Shown here piece by piece: positions 10,160-19,860 of a stretch of 64,000 nt of DNA. The position numbers were made by a program, and so were the translations under genes. The notes beneath the pieces were generated by a model that worked only from the letters and a program-made list of their open reading frames with translations, was not told the DNA's origin and searched no databases. The DNA is taken from assembly GCA_947626675.1 (NCBI GenBank), contig CANQTC010000006.1, positions 62,001-126,000 of the forward strand, in the 5' to 3' direction. Origin of the DNA: an uncultured Coprococcus sp. Its GTDB lineage: Bacteria; Bacillota; Clostridia; Lachnospirales; Lachnospiraceae. Position 1 is the first letter of the stretch. Each line of letters starts with the position of its first letter.

Positions 10160-11425
10160 ATGGGCATGACGATGACACAGAAAATATTAGCTGCACATGC
10201 AGGACTTGACTCCGTAGAAGCAGGACAGCTGATAGAAGCTGATTTAGATTTAGTTTTAGGAAATGATGTTACGACGCCGGTAGCAATTCATGAGATGGAA
10301 AAGTTTAATAAAAAGGAAGTATTTGACAAGTCAAAGATTGCGCTTGTTATGGACCATTTTACACCGAATAAGGATATCAAGAGTGCAGAACACTGTAAAT
10401 GTGTAAGACAGTTTTCAGCAGCAAATGAAATCGAGAATTTCTTTGATGTAGGTTCAATGGGAATCGAACACGCACTTCTTCCTGAAAAAGGATTGATTGT
10501 TGCAGGAGAAACCTGTATTGGTGCTGATTCACATACCTGTACATATGGTGCGCTCGGCGCATTTTCAACAGGTGTTGGCAGTACGGATATGGCAGCAGGT
10601 ATGGTTACAGGAAAGGCATGGTTTAAAGTGCCGTCAGCAATTAAGTTTAATATCGTTGGTGAAAAAGCAAAATGGGTTAGCGGCAAGGATGTTATTCTGC
10701 ATATTATTGGTATGATTGGCGTTGATGGCGCATTATATAAATCAATGGAATTTGTAGGAGACGGTATTAAAAATCTTACGATGGATGACCGGTTTACGAT
10801 TGCGAATATGGCGATAGAAGCCGGTGCAAAGAATGGAATATTCCCTGTAGATGAACTTACAGAAGAATATATGAAAGAACATTCATCAAAGACATATACA
10901 AAATATGAAGCCGATGAAGATGCGGTTTATGATGAGGAATATACGATTGATTTAAGCAAATTAAAACCAACCGTAGCATTTCCGCATCTTCCTGAAAATA
11001 CAAAGACGATTGATGAAGTCGGCGATATTAAGATAGACCAGGTTGTTATTGGCTCCTGTACAAATGGACGTATCTCAGATATGCGGATTGCTGCTGAGAT
11101 TATAAAAGGCAGAAAGATTGCGGACGGTGTAAGGGTGATTGTTATTCCGGGTACACAGGATGTATATTTAAAATGTATTGAAGAAGGGCTGATGACAATT
11201 TTTGTTCAGGCGGGCGCAGTTGTTTCAACACCTACCTGCGGGCCATGTCTTGGCGGACATATGGGTGTTATGGCGGCAGGTGAAAGAGCTGTTTCAACAA
11301 CAAACCGGAACTTTGTTGGGCGTATGGGACATGTTGAGTCTGAAGTTTATCTGGCAAGTCCTGCTGTTGCAGCGGCTTCGGCGATAACAGGTAAGATAAG
11401 CTGTCCTTGTGAATTAGGTTTATAG
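10160..11425 (+). CDS. leuC: 3-isopropylmalate dehydratase, large subunit
   Basis: 421 residues. It converts 2-isopropylmalate to 3-isopropylmalate together with LeuD, in leucine synthesis. Iron-sulfur ligands are visible in SCTNGR and [11 protein letters not shown], and substrate-binding motifs in [14 protein letters not shown]. The length and sequence belong to the shorter archaeal/clostridial LeuC subgroup rather than the enterobacterial one of about 465 residues. The start at 10,160 follows GGAGG at about eight bases; an upstream in-frame ATG lies in the promoter. It is the first gene of the rightward biosynthetic run and leuD follows 15 bases after it. Confidence 0.96.
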   Translation: MGMTMTQKILAAHAGLDSVEAGQLIEADLDLVLGNDVTTPVAIHEMEKFNKKEVFDKSKIALVMDHFTPNKDIKSAEHCKCVRQFSAANEIENFFDVGSMGIEHALLPEKGLIVAGETCIGADSHTCTYGALGAFSTGVGSTDMAAGMVTGKAWFKVPSAIKFNIVGEKAKWVSGKDVILHIIGMIGVDGALYKSMEFVGDGIKNLTMDDRFTIANMAIEAGAKNGIFPVDELTEEYMKEHSSKTYTKYEADEDAVYDEEYTIDLSKLKPTVAFPHLPENTKTIDEVGDIKIDQVVIGSCTNGRISDMRIAAEIIKGRKIADGVRVIVIPGTQDVYLKCIEEGLMTIFVQAGAVVSTPTCGPCLGGHMGVMAAGERAVSTTNRNFVGRMGHVESEVYLASPAVAAASAITGKISCPCELGL

Positions 11426-11440
11426 GAAGGAGAATGTGAA

Positions 11441-11926
11441 ATGAAAGCATATGGAACAGTACATAAATATGGCGATAATGTAGATACGGACGTTATTATC
11501 CCTGCAAGATATTTGAATTCTTCTGAGCCGGCAGAACTTGCCAAGAGCTGTATGGAAGATATCGATAAGGATTTTGTCAATAGAGTAAAACCCGGTGATA
11601 TCATGGTGGCAAAGAAAAACTTTGGCTGCGGCTCATCAAGGGAACATGCGCCGATTGCGATTAAGGCATCCGGCATCAGCTGCGTGATTGCCGAAACGTT
11701 TGCAAGAATTTTTTACAGAAATGCAATTAATATAGGACTTCCGATTATTGAGTGTCCGGAAGCGGCAAATGGGATAGAAGCCGGAGATATGGTAGAAGTA
11801 GACTTTGACAGCGGCATGATATACAATAAAACAAAAGGAACAGAGTTCAAAGGTCAGGCATTTCCGCCGTTTATGCAGGAAATCATTCAGAGCGAAGGAC
11901 TTATTAACTATATTAATAACAAGTAA
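11441..11926 (+). CDS. leuD: 3-isopropylmalate dehydratase, small subunit
   Basis: 161 residues, the typical length of the short LeuD group that partners the short LeuC. It has the swivelling-domain motif [11 protein letters not shown] and [10 protein letters not shown] near the start. AAGGAG lies upstream of the ATG. It works as a heterodimer with LeuC. After this gene the run is broken by a long inverted repeat, a tandem repeat and a gene of unrelated function before leuB resumes. Confidence 0.96.
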   Translation: MKAYGTVHKYGDNVDTDVIIPARYLNSSEPAELAKSCMEDIDKDFVNRVKPGDIMVAKKNFGCGSSREHAPIAIKASGISCVIAETFARIFYRNAINIGLPIIECPEAANGIEAGDMVEVDFDSGMIYNKTKGTEFKGQAFPPFMQEIIQSEGLINYINNK

Positions 11927-11930
11927 TGCA

Positions 11931-11992
11931 CATATAAACGAATTTATATCTGTGTAAGCTTGCTTACAAACAGATATAAATTTGTTTATATG
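11931..11992. repeat. 62-bp near-perfect inverted repeat after leuD
   Basis: CATATAAACG followed by AATTTATATCTGT on the left is matched by ACAGATATAAATT and TGTTTATATG on the right with a single mismatch, and an inner stem GTAAGC/GCTTAC closes the hairpin. As RNA it would be a stem of nearly 30 bp. It lies five bases after the leuD stop codon and may be a terminator, a processing or stability element, or a small non-autonomous palindromic repeat. Confidence 0.85.
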
Positions 11993-12009
11993 TATAGTGC
12001 GCAGCACGA

Positions 12010-12158
12010 ACCGAGCCGACAGGCGAGGTTGCATTACTGTGGGAAAGAGAGACCGAGCCGACAGGCGAGGTTGCATTACTGTGGGAAAGAGAGACCGAGC
12101 CGACAGGCGAGGTTGCATTACTGTAGGAAAGGGAGAGACCGAGCCGACAGGCGAGGTT
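12010..12158. repeat. 42-bp direct tandem repeat, about 3.5 copies
   Basis: The unit begins ACCGAGCCGACAGGCGAGG and recurs at 12,010, 12,052, 12,094 and 12,138 (periods 42, 42 and 44 bp; the last copy is partial). It is notably more GC-rich than the genes around it. There are no unique spacers, so this is not a CRISPR array. The frames open through it are a by-product of the repeat and I do not call them genes. Confidence 0.85.
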
Positions 12159-12183
12159 TACTTATAGATGTAAAGGAGAATTC

Positions 12184-12897
12184 ATGATGAGGTGCAGCAG
12201 ATGTGGTAACGAAGTGCAGGATGGAATAGGATATTGTAATTATTGCGGAAATGATTTATCGAATAATATAAATCAACAAATGAATGTACAAAATCAAGGA
12301 GCAGTAAACGGGTATAACCAAAACCAGTACGGAGCAGCAAATGGGTATAACCAAAACCAGTACGGAGCAGCAAATGGGTATAACCAAAATCAGTACGGAG
12401 CAGCAAACGGATATAATCCAAATCAATATGGTAATACAGCACCTGCTTTGGGAATGAAATGGTATAAATTTGTTATTTACTGCCAATTATTTCTTACAAT
12501 GCTTTTTTCACTTATAAATTCAATCCAGTTATTTTCAGGAAGTGTTTATGGCGGAAAAATGGAAAAAGAATTGGTTTATGAAATATTTAGCAGTATGAAA
12601 GCATTAGACATTATTATAGCGCTTTTGTATATTGGGCTTGGTGTATATGCATTTTTGGTAAGAATGCAGCTTGCGGGCTTCAAGAAGAATGGACCAAAGC
12701 TTTATTATATTTTATGCATAGCCTCAATGGCGATTAATCTTATATATGCTGTTACTGCGAGTATTATAGTAAAAAGCTCTTCAGGAATGAGCCTGAATGT
12801 TATGGGCAGGGCTATATTTCAGACAGTAGCAATGGGCGCACTTCTTGTAGCCAATTATATATATTTTGGAAAAAGAAAACAGTTATTTACGAATTAA
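12184..12897 (+). CDS. Zinc-ribbon membrane protein with NGYNQNQYGAA repeats
   Basis: 237 residues. Residues 2-21 form a zinc ribbon (CSRCGNEVQDGIGYCNYCG, two CxxC pairs). Residues 42-85 are four 11-residue Asn/Gln/Tyr-rich repeats. The C-terminal 140 residues contain four hydrophobic helices. AAAGGAG precedes the ATG. This architecture is common in Firmicutes membrane proteins of unknown function. It sits inside the leucine run, between leuD and leuB, with no obvious metabolic link, and is preceded by a long palindrome and a tandem repeat, so it may have been inserted. Its function is unknown. Confidence 0.75.
   Translation: MMRCSRCGNEVQDGIGYCNYCGNDLSNNINQQMNVQNQGAVNGYNQNQYGAANGYNQNQYGAANGYNQNQYGAANGYNPNQYGNTAPALGMKWYKFVIYCQLFLTMLFSLINSIQLFSGSVYGGKMEKELVYEIFSSMKALDIIIALLYIGLGVYAFLVRMQLAGFKKNGPKLYYILCIASMAINLIYAVTASIIVKSSSGMSLNVMGRAIFQTVAMGALLVANYIYFGKRKQLFTN
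12307..12438 (+). repeat. 33-bp in-frame tandem repeat
   Basis: Four copies of a 33-bp unit encode NGYNQNQYGAA; the fourth has diverged to NGYNPNQYGNT. The first three are nearly identical at nucleotide level, so copy number may vary between strains by slippage or recombination. Confidence 0.85.
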
Positions 12898-12919
12898 TAT
12901 TTGAAAGAAGGAAACAGAA

Positions 12920-14005
12920 ATGAAATGTAATTTGGCAGTAATTAAGGGAGACGGAATCGGTCCTGAAATTGTTACAGAGGCGATGAAGGTACTCGACAAA
13001 GTTGGAGAAATCTACGGTCATACTTTTGATTATGAGCAGATATTAATGGGCGGATGTTCCATAGACGCAACAGGAGTGCCGCTTACAGATGAAGCAGTAG
13101 CGATTGCAAAATCAAAAGATGCGGTACTTCTTGGCTCAATAGGTGGAAATACCTCGACATCACCGTGGTATAAGCTTCCGCCGGACAAAAGACCGGAAGC
13201 AGGACTTCTTAAGATTAGAAAAGAACTGGGACTGTTTGCAAATCTGCGTCCTGCAAATCTTTACGATGAGTTAAAAGGTGCATGTCCGCTCAAAGAAGAA
13301 ATTGCAGATAAAGGGTTTGACATGATGATTATGCGCGAGCTTACGGGCGGTCTTTATTTCGGCGAAAGAAGTACAGAGGAAATAGATGGTGTATTAACAG
13401 CTCACGATAATCTGATATATAATGAAAATGAAATCAGAAGAATCGCAATCAAGGGCTTTGATATTGCGATGAAGAGGGGAAAGAAAGTTACCTCTGTAGA
13501 TAAAGCAAATGTTCTTGATTCTTCAAGACTTTGGAGAAAAATAGTGGAAGAGGTTGCGAAGGATTATCCGGAGGTTACTTATGAGCATATGCTTGTGGAC
13601 AACTGCGCGATGCAGCTTGTAAAAGCTCCTGCGCAATTTGACGTTGTGCTTACGGAGAATATGTTTGGCGATATCCTTTCAGATGAAGCTTCTATGATAA
13701 CAGGCTCTATTGGTATGCTGCCATCGGCGTCACTGAATGAAACAAAATTCGGTATGTATGAACCAAGCGGCGGTTCAGCGCCTGATATAGCAGGACAGAA
13801 TAAGGCAAATCCGATAGCAACAATTCTTTCAGCAGCCATGATGCTCCGTTATACATTTGATTTGGATAAAGAAGCGGATGCCATTGAGGCAGCGGTAAAG
13901 CAAGTCTTAAAAGACGGATATCGTACATGTGATATAGTGTCAGAAGGAACAACACTTGTCAGTTGTTCAGAAATGGGAGATTTGATAGCAGAGCGTATTA
14001 AATGA
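12920..14005 (+). CDS. leuB: 3-isopropylmalate dehydrogenase
   Basis: 361 residues. It oxidises and decarboxylates 3-isopropylmalate to 2-oxoisocaproate with NAD, the third committed step of leucine synthesis. Family features are GDGIGPEIV at the start, the substrate-binding ELTGGLYFG, the [16 protein letters not shown] region, the metal-binding [11 protein letters not shown] and the NAD-binding [14 protein letters not shown]. Length is standard. AGAAGG precedes the ATG. No leuA (isopropylmalate synthase) lies in the window, so the first enzyme is encoded elsewhere. Confidence 0.97.
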   Translation: MKCNLAVIKGDGIGPEIVTEAMKVLDKVGEIYGHTFDYEQILMGGCSIDATGVPLTDEAVAIAKSKDAVLLGSIGGNTSTSPWYKLPPDKRPEAGLLKIRKELGLFANLRPANLYDELKGACPLKEEIADKGFDMMIMRELTGGLYFGERSTEEIDGVLTAHDNLIYNENEIRRIAIKGFDIAMKRGKKVTSVDKANVLDSSRLWRKIVEEVAKDYPEVTYEHMLVDNCAMQLVKAPAQFDVVLTENMFGDILSDEASMITGSIGMLPSASLNETKFGMYEPSGGSAPDIAGQNKANPIATILSAAMMLRYTFDLDKEADAIEAAVKQVLKDGYRTCDIVSEGTTLVSCSEMGDLIAERIK

Positions 14006-14037
14006 TATATAAAAACAAGAAAGGAAGGAATAAAAAG

Positions 14038-15711
14038 ATGAAAAGTGATAACGTAAAAGTTGGTATGCAGCAGGCGCCGCATCGTTCATTGTTCAATGCA
14101 CTTGGCATGACAGAAGAAGAATTATCAAAGCCGCTTGTTGGAATTGTATGTTCCTATAATGAAATTGTACCCGGACATATGAATCTGGATAAAATAGCGC
14201 AGGCTGTAAAAATGGGTGTTGCAATGGCGGGCGGAACACCTGTTATGTTCCCTGCAATTGCGGTTTGTGACGGAATTGCAATGGGACATATCGGAATGAA
14301 ATATTCACTTGTAACAAGAGATTTAATAGCAGACTCAACAGAAGCAATGGCGATAGCGCATCAGTTTGACGCACTGGTTATGATACCGAACTGTGATAAG
14401 AATGTGCCGGGACTTCTGATGGCAGCAGCAAGAGTGAATGTACCAACCGTTTTTGTATCAGGCGGGCCAATGCTTGCCGGTCATGTAAAAGGCCATAAGA
14501 CAAGTCTTTCCAGTATGTTTGAGGCTGTTGGTTCTTATGCGGCCGGAACGATGAGCGGAGAAGATGTAAATGAATTTGAATGTAAAGCTTGTCCTACATG
14601 CGGTTCCTGTTCCGGTATGTATACGGCAAATTCCATGAACTGCTTAACGGAAGCGCTTGGTATGGGACTTCCGGGAAACGGAACAATTCCTGCCGTATAT
14701 TCAGAACGCTTAAAGCTTGCAAAACATGCAGGTATGGCAGTTATGGAAATGTATAGAAAGAATATAAGACCAAGAGACATCATTACGAAAGAAGCGATTA
14801 TCAATGCGCTTACCGTTGATATGGCACTTGGCTGTTCGACAAATTCAATGCTTCATATTCCTGCAATTGCACATGAAATCGGCTTCGATTTTGATATATC
14901 ATATGCGAATGAAATCAGCGAGAAAACACCGAACCTCTGTCATCTTGCTCCGGCAGGTCCAACCTATATGGAAGACTTAAACGAGGCGGGCGGTGTGTAT
15001 GCAGTGATGAATCAGCTTAAAGAACTTGGTCTGTTAAATGAGGATTGTATGACCGTTACCGGTAAGACAATTGGGGAAGCCGTATCAGGCGCTGTGAATA
15101 AAAATCCTGAGGTTATCAGACCACTGGATAATCCATATAGCAAAACAGGCGGACTTGCAGTTCTTAAGGGTAATCTTGCACCCGACGGTTCCGTTGTGAA
15201 GCGTTCTGCTGTAGCGCCTGAGATGCTTGTTCATGAAGGCCCTGCAAGGGTGTTTGAATGTGAAGAAGATGCAATTGCTGCAATCAAAGGCGGAAAGATT
15301 GTAGCAGGCGATGTGGTAGTAATCCGGTATGAAGGCCCTAAGGGTGGTCCCGGAATGAGAGAGATGTTAAATCCTACGTCAGCGATAGCAGGTATGGGAC
15401 TTGGCTCTACGGTCGCCCTGATTACAGACGGTCGTTTTTCCGGGGCAAGCAGAGGCGCTTCAATCGGTCATGTATCACCGGAAGCCGCTGTAGGCGGACC
15501 GATAGCACTTGTCGAAGAAGGCGATATTATAAAAATCGATATCAATAAATGTACACTGAATCTCGATGTGCCGGAGGATGTACTCGCAGCAAGAAAGGCA
15601 GCATGGAAGCCTAGAGAACCAAAGGTGACAACCGGATATCTTGCAAGATATGCGGCAATGGTTACTTCAGGGAACAGAGGCGCAATACTTGAAATTCCGA
15701 AGGCAAAGTAG
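14038..15711 (+). CDS. ilvD: Dihydroxy-acid dehydratase
   Basis: 557 residues, the usual length. It dehydrates 2,3-dihydroxy-isovalerate and 2,3-dihydroxy-3-methylvalerate to the keto acids of valine and isoleucine. Iron-sulfur ligands are visible in [11 protein letters not shown] and [18 protein letters not shown], and the [14 protein letters not shown] motif near the C-terminus is diagnostic. The ATG at 14,038 is preferred because AAGGAAGG precedes it; an earlier in-frame ATG overlaps the end of leuB and would add 12 lysine-rich residues. It lies 32 bases after leuB, probably in one transcript. Confidence 0.97.
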   Translation: MKSDNVKVGMQQAPHRSLFNALGMTEEELSKPLVGIVCSYNEIVPGHMNLDKIAQAVKMGVAMAGGTPVMFPAIAVCDGIAMGHIGMKYSLVTRDLIADSTEAMAIAHQFDALVMIPNCDKNVPGLLMAAARVNVPTVFVSGGPMLAGHVKGHKTSLSSMFEAVGSYAAGTMSGEDVNEFECKACPTCGSCSGMYTANSMNCLTEALGMGLPGNGTIPAVYSERLKLAKHAGMAVMEMYRKNIRPRDIITKEAIINALTVDMALGCSTNSMLHIPAIAHEIGFDFDISYANEISEKTPNLCHLAPAGPTYMEDLNEAGGVYAVMNQLKELGLLNEDCMTVTGKTIGEAVSGAVNKNPEVIRPLDNPYSKTGGLAVLKGNLAPDGSVVKRSAVAPEMLVHEGPARVFECEEDAIAAIKGGKIVAGDVVVIRYEGPKGGPGMREMLNPTSAIAGMGLGSTVALITDGRFSGASRGASIGHVSPEAAVGGPIALVEEGDIIKIDINKCTLNLDVPEDVLAARKAAWKPREPKVTTGYLARYAAMVTSGNRGAILEIPKAK

Positions 15712-15761
15712 TATAGTGAAGATTATCGATTACTGATAGACAAATAGAAGAGAAGGAGTAA

Positions 15762-17450
15762 ATGAAAAAAATGGCAAAGATATCAGGTTCTGAAATAGTT
15801 ATTGAATGTTTAAAAGAACAGGGTGTTGATACCGTATTTGGTTATCCTGGTGGAACAATCTTAAATGTATATGATGCACTTTATAAGCATCAGGATGAAA
15901 TAAACCATGTATTAACGTCACATGAGCAGGGCGCTGCCCATGCCGCTGACGGATACGCAAGGGCAACGGGAAAAGTTGGTGTATGTATGGCTACATCCGG
16001 TCCCGGAGCAACCAATCTTGTAACAGGTATTGCAACAGCATATATGGATTCCATTCCTGTTGTAGCAATTACTGCAAATGTAGGTGTCAATATGCTTGGA
16101 AAAGACAGCTTTCAGGAAGTAGACATCGCAGGCGTTGTGATGCCGATAACAAAGCATAGTTTTATCGTAAAGAATATAGAAGACCTTGCGCCTACGATAA
16201 GAAGGGCGTTTAAAATCGCAAAGACAGGAAGGCCGGGACCGGTTCTTGTGGATATTACAAAAGATGTAACTTCTGCCGAAATTGAATTTGAATCAGTCAC
16301 TCCGGAAGCAATATCAAGAAAAACGGATACGATTTGTGAAGAATCTGTTAATAAGGTAATTGAGATGGTAAAAGTATCGAGAAGACCTTATATCATCGTT
16401 GGCGGCGGCGCTATCATTTCAGATGCTTCAGCAGAGTTAGCTGAATTTGCAGAAAAAACAGATGCGTTGGTATGCGATACGCTGATGGGCAAAGGTGCAT
16501 TCGATGGAAATAACGAGCGGTATACAGGCATGATTGGTATGCATGGTACAAAGGTATCGAATCTTGGTATATCAAGAGCTGACTTGGTAATTGTTATAGG
16601 TGCGCGTTTCTCCGACCGTGTGATTGGAAATGCATCAAAGTTTGCACCAAATGCAAAAATTATCCATATTGATATTGATGCAGCCGAGATTGATAAAAAT
16701 ATTAAAACAAATGCAAGTATCGTGGGAGATGCCAAAGAAATTCTTGCAATTTTGAACAGTAAGCTTCCAACCCAGTCTAATAAGGCATGGATATCAGAAA
16801 TTGATGAATTGAAGGCACAAAATCCGGATGTATACACAGTGGATGAACTCAATGGCCCGGCAGCAATCAGAAAAATATATGAGATTACAGAGGGAAATGC
16901 AATTATTACAACTGACGTAGGACAGCATCAGATGTGGGCTGCCCAGAATTACATATTCAAAGAGCCTAGAACACTTCTGTCATCAGGCGGACTTGGAACG
17001 ATGGGTTATGGCGTAGGCGCAGCGATTGGAGCAAAATATGGAAGACCTGAAAAGACCGTTATTAACATAGCCGGTGATGGATGCTTCCGTATGAATATGA
17101 ATGAGATTGCAACTGCGGCGAGATATAATGTTCCGATTATTCAGATTGTGCTGAATAACCATGTTCTTGGAATGGTAAGACAGTGGCAGACACTTTTTTA
17201 TGACCACAGATATTCCAATACAGTATTGGATGATTCCGTTGATTTTGTTAAAGTTGCAGAAGGACTTGGCGCAGTTGGTTTAAGAGCAACCAATCTTCAG
17301 GAATTTGAGGATGCACTGAAGCAGGCGTTATCATCAGAGAAACCGGTAGTTATTGATGTTGTGATTGATAATGACGATAAAGTATGGCCTATGGTAGCGC
17401 CGGGAGCCGCCATTGACACATGCTTTACGGAGGAAGATCTTGAAAAATAA
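15762..17450 (+). CDS. ilvB: Acetolactate synthase, catalytic subunit
   Basis: 562 residues. This thiamine-diphosphate and FAD-dependent enzyme makes acetolactate or acetohydroxybutyrate. It has FGYPGGTILNVYDAL with the catalytic glutamate region SHEQGAAHAADGYAR, and the thiamine-binding segment GDGCFRMNMNEIATAARYN. The anabolic-type sequence normally needs a small regulatory subunit (IlvN/IlvH), but none follows; serC is next. AGGAG lies four bases from the ATG. IlvC is also missing from the run, so these partners must be encoded elsewhere if the pathway is complete. Confidence 0.96.
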   Translation: MKKMAKISGSEIVIECLKEQGVDTVFGYPGGTILNVYDALYKHQDEINHVLTSHEQGAAHAADGYARATGKVGVCMATSGPGATNLVTGIATAYMDSIPVVAITANVGVNMLGKDSFQEVDIAGVVMPITKHSFIVKNIEDLAPTIRRAFKIAKTGRPGPVLVDITKDVTSAEIEFESVTPEAISRKTDTICEESVNKVIEMVKVSRRPYIIVGGGAIISDASAELAEFAEKTDALVCDTLMGKGAFDGNNERYTGMIGMHGTKVSNLGISRADLVIVIGARFSDRVIGNASKFAPNAKIIHIDIDAAEIDKNIKTNASIVGDAKEILAILNSKLPTQSNKAWISEIDELKAQNPDVYTVDELNGPAAIRKIYEITEGNAIITTDVGQHQMWAAQNYIFKEPRTLLSSGGLGTMGYGVGAAIGAKYGRPEKTVINIAGDGCFRMNMNEIATAARYNVPIIQIVLNNHVLGMVRQWQTLFYDHRYSNTVLDDSVDFVKVAEGLGAVGLRATNLQEFEDALKQALSSEKPVVIDVVIDNDDKVWPMVAPGAAIDTCFTEEDLEK

Positions 17451-17478
17451 AAGAAATAGATAAAGGAGAAAAGGGAAA

Positions 17479-18561
17479 ATGGCAAGAGTATTTAATTTTT
17501 CAGCAGGACCTTCAGTATTACCTGAAGTCGTATTAAAAGAAGCAGCAGAAGAGATGCTTGATTACAAAGGAACAGGCATGAGTGTTATGGAGATGAGCCA
17601 TCGTTCAAAAGCATATGACACCATTATTAAAGATGCCGAAAAGGACCTTCGTGATTTGATGAATATTCCTGATAATTATAAGGTATTATTCTTACAGGGC
17701 GGCGCTTCACAGCAGTTTGCTGCAATCCCAATGAACCTGATGAAGAATGGTGTAGCTGATTATATCATTACAGGACAGTGGGCAAAGAAAGCTTACGAAG
17801 AAGCAAAGAAATATGGTAAGGCAAATGCAATAGCGTCATCAGCAGATAAGACATTCTCATATATACCGGACTGTTCAGACCTTCCGGTAAGCGAAGATGC
17901 TGACTATGTATATATCTGCCATAATAATACAATTTATGGTACGGCATACCATACCCTTCCAAATACAAAGGGAAAAATTCTTGTAGCAGATATGTCATCT
18001 GATATTCTGTCACAGCCGGTAAATGTATCCGATTATGGTCTGATTTATTTTGGCGTACAGAAGAATGTAGGACCTGCGGGCGTAGTTGTTGTGATTATTC
18101 GTGAAGATTTAATCAGGGATGATGTAATGCCATTTACACCAACCATGTTAAAGTATAAGACACAGGCTGATAATGACTCCCTTTACAATACACCTCCATG
18201 CTACGGTATCTATATCTGCGGAAAAGTGTTTAAGTGGGTTAAAGAAATGGGCGGACTTGAAGCAATGAAAGTTCATAATGAGAAAAAAGCTGCCATTCTT
18301 TATGATTTCCTTGACAGTTCAAAGCTGTTTAAAGGAACTGTTGTAAAAGAAGACCGTTCACTTATGAATGTGCCATTTGTAACAGGAAATGAAGAACTTG
18401 ATGCAAAATTCGTAAAAGAAGCTACAGCAGCAGGTTTTGTAAACCTTAAAGGTCACAGAACAGTTGGCGGTATGAGAGCGTCTATCTACAATGCTATGCC
18501 GATTGAGGGCGTTGAAAAGCTTGTAGAATTTATGAAAGCATTTGAAGAAGCAAATTCATAA
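17479..18561 (+). CDS. serC: Phosphoserine aminotransferase
   Basis: 360 residues. It makes 3-phosphoserine from 3-phosphohydroxypyruvate and glutamate, using pyridoxal phosphate. Diagnostic features are NFSAGPSVLPEVVL at the N-terminus, GGASQQFAAIPMNL, and the PLP lysine in YFGVQKNVGPAGVVV. The C-terminal GGMRASIYNAMP is typical. AAAGGAG precedes the start. It follows ilvB by 28 bases and is followed by a strong hairpin before serA. Confidence 0.97.
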   Translation: MARVFNFSAGPSVLPEVVLKEAAEEMLDYKGTGMSVMEMSHRSKAYDTIIKDAEKDLRDLMNIPDNYKVLFLQGGASQQFAAIPMNLMKNGVADYIITGQWAKKAYEEAKKYGKANAIASSADKTFSYIPDCSDLPVSEDADYVYICHNNTIYGTAYHTLPNTKGKILVADMSSDILSQPVNVSDYGLIYFGVQKNVGPAGVVVVIIREDLIRDDVMPFTPTMLKYKTQADNDSLYNTPPCYGIYICGKVFKWVKEMGGLEAMKVHNEKKAAILYDFLDSSKLFKGTVVKEDRSLMNVPFVTGNEELDAKFVKEATAAGFVNLKGHRTVGGMRASIYNAMPIEGVEKLVEFMKAFEEANS

Positions 18562-18592
18562 TATTAAAATGATTTTTCATATACATATAGGA

Positions 18593-18639
18593 ATAATTGC
18601 GAAGCTATGAAATTGGAAACAGAATAGTTTCGCAATTAT
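18593..18639. repeat. 16-bp-stem hairpin in the serC-serA gap
   Basis: ATAATTGCGAAGCTAT and ATAGTTTCGCAATTAT pair over 16 positions with one G-U, around a 15-base loop. No T-run follows, so it is not a standard intrinsic terminator. It may act as an mRNA 3'-end or processing structure that sets the relative expression of serC and serA. Confidence 0.7.
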
Positions 18640-18674
18640 CTGAATAAAAACAAAATATAAAGGAGATAGAGGAA

Positions 18675-19841
18675 ATGTCAGTTAAGATAAATTGTTTAAA
18701 CCCTATAGCAGCTTGTGGAATGGAGTTATTACCGGATACATATGAAGTAACAGATAATTATGCAGATGCAGATGCAGTTCTTGTAAGAAGTGCGGCTATG
18801 CATGACCTTGAACTTTCAGATAAGCTTTTGGCAGTTGCAAGAGCAGGCGCAGGCGTTAATAACATTCCGCTTGATAAGTGTGCAGAAAAAGGTATTGTAG
18901 TGTTTAACACACCTGGAGCAAATGCAAATGGTGTTAAGGAGCTTGTCGTTGCAGCGCTTATGATGGCATCAAGAGACCTTGTAGGCGGATATAACTGGGT
19001 TATGGAAAATGCATCTGAGCCGGATATCGCGAAACTGGTAGAAAAGCAGAAAAAGAACTTTGCAGGCTGTGAAATTCTCGGAAAGAAGCTTGGTGTTATC
19101 GGTCTTGGCGCAATCGGAGCAAAAGTTGCCAATATTGCAGTAAGACTTGGCATGGAAGTATATGGATATGACCCATACGTTTCAGTTGACGCAGCATGGG
19201 GATTATCCAAATATGTGAAACATATTACAAATGTTGAAGATATCTATAAAGAATGTGATTATATTACCATTCATGTTCCTGCTCTGGACAGTACAATCGG
19301 AATGCTTAATGCTGACGCATTTGCAATGATGAAAGACGGAGTTGTAATCCTTAACTTTGCAAGAGATATTCTTGTAAATGAAGATGATATAAAAGTATCT
19401 CTTGAATCAGGCAAGGTAGGAAAGTATATGACAGACTTCCCAAATACAAAGGTTGCAGGTGTTAAGAATGTAGTAGCACTTCCTCATCTTGGAGCTTCAA
19501 CAGCAGAATCAGAGGATAATTGTGCTATTATGGCATGTAAGGAAATTACTGATTTTATCGAAAATGGAAATATCAAAAATTCCGTAAATTATCCAAATGT
19601 AGATATGGGAACATGTTCTGCTGCTGCCCGTATAACAATATGCCACAAGAACATTCCGAATATGCTCACACAGTTCACAGGGATATTCGCAAAGAAGAGC
19701 GGAAATGTATCAGGAATGATAAGCAAAGCAAGAGGAGATTATGCATATTCTGTTCTTGATGTAGAAATAGCGCCGACAGATGAAGATGTAGCGGCACTTT
19801 CAGCAATAGACGGCGTAGTAAAGGTACGAGTAATCAAGTAG
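18675..19841 (+). CDS. serA: D-3-phosphoglycerate dehydrogenase
   Basis: 388 residues. It oxidises 3-phosphoglycerate to 3-phosphohydroxypyruvate, the first step of serine synthesis. The NAD-binding motif GLGAIGAKVANIAVRLGMEVYG, the catalytic arginine region NFARD, and the catalytic histidine in LPHLGASTAESEDN are present. About 75 residues at the C-terminus form a short ACT-like domain (ITICHKNIPNMLTQFTGIFAKK), which may carry serine feedback. AAGGAG precedes the ATG. With serC and the DUF1015 gene downstream it makes a serine gene neighbourhood that recurs in clostridia. Confidence 0.95.
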   Translation: MSVKINCLNPIAACGMELLPDTYEVTDNYADADAVLVRSAAMHDLELSDKLLAVARAGAGVNNIPLDKCAEKGIVVFNTPGANANGVKELVVAALMMASRDLVGGYNWVMENASEPDIAKLVEKQKKNFAGCEILGKKLGVIGLGAIGAKVANIAVRLGMEVYGYDPYVSVDAAWGLSKYVKHITNVEDIYKECDYITIHVPALDSTIGMLNADAFAMMKDGVVILNFARDILVNEDDIKVSLESGKVGKYMTDFPNTKVAGVKNVVALPHLGASTAESEDNCAIMACKEITDFIENGNIKNSVNYPNVDMGTCSAAARITICHKNIPNMLTQFTGIFAKKSGNVSGMISKARGDYAYSVLDVEIAPTDEDVAALSAIDGVVKVRVIK

Positions 19842-19860
19842 GAAAACAGGAGGAAGAAAG

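Noticed and set aside
12010-12158. CRISPR array
   Set aside because: The 42-bp units follow one another directly with no unique spacers, and no cas genes are in the window.
11960-12187. A 75-residue Arg-rich protein with repeats
   Set aside because: The frame arises from tandem repeats whose GC-rich unit happens to lack stops; several frames are open on both strands and there is no ribosome site.
12184-12897. A leucine-pathway enzyme between leuD and leuB
   Set aside because: The protein has a zinc ribbon, low-complexity repeats and membrane helices, with no enzyme motif.
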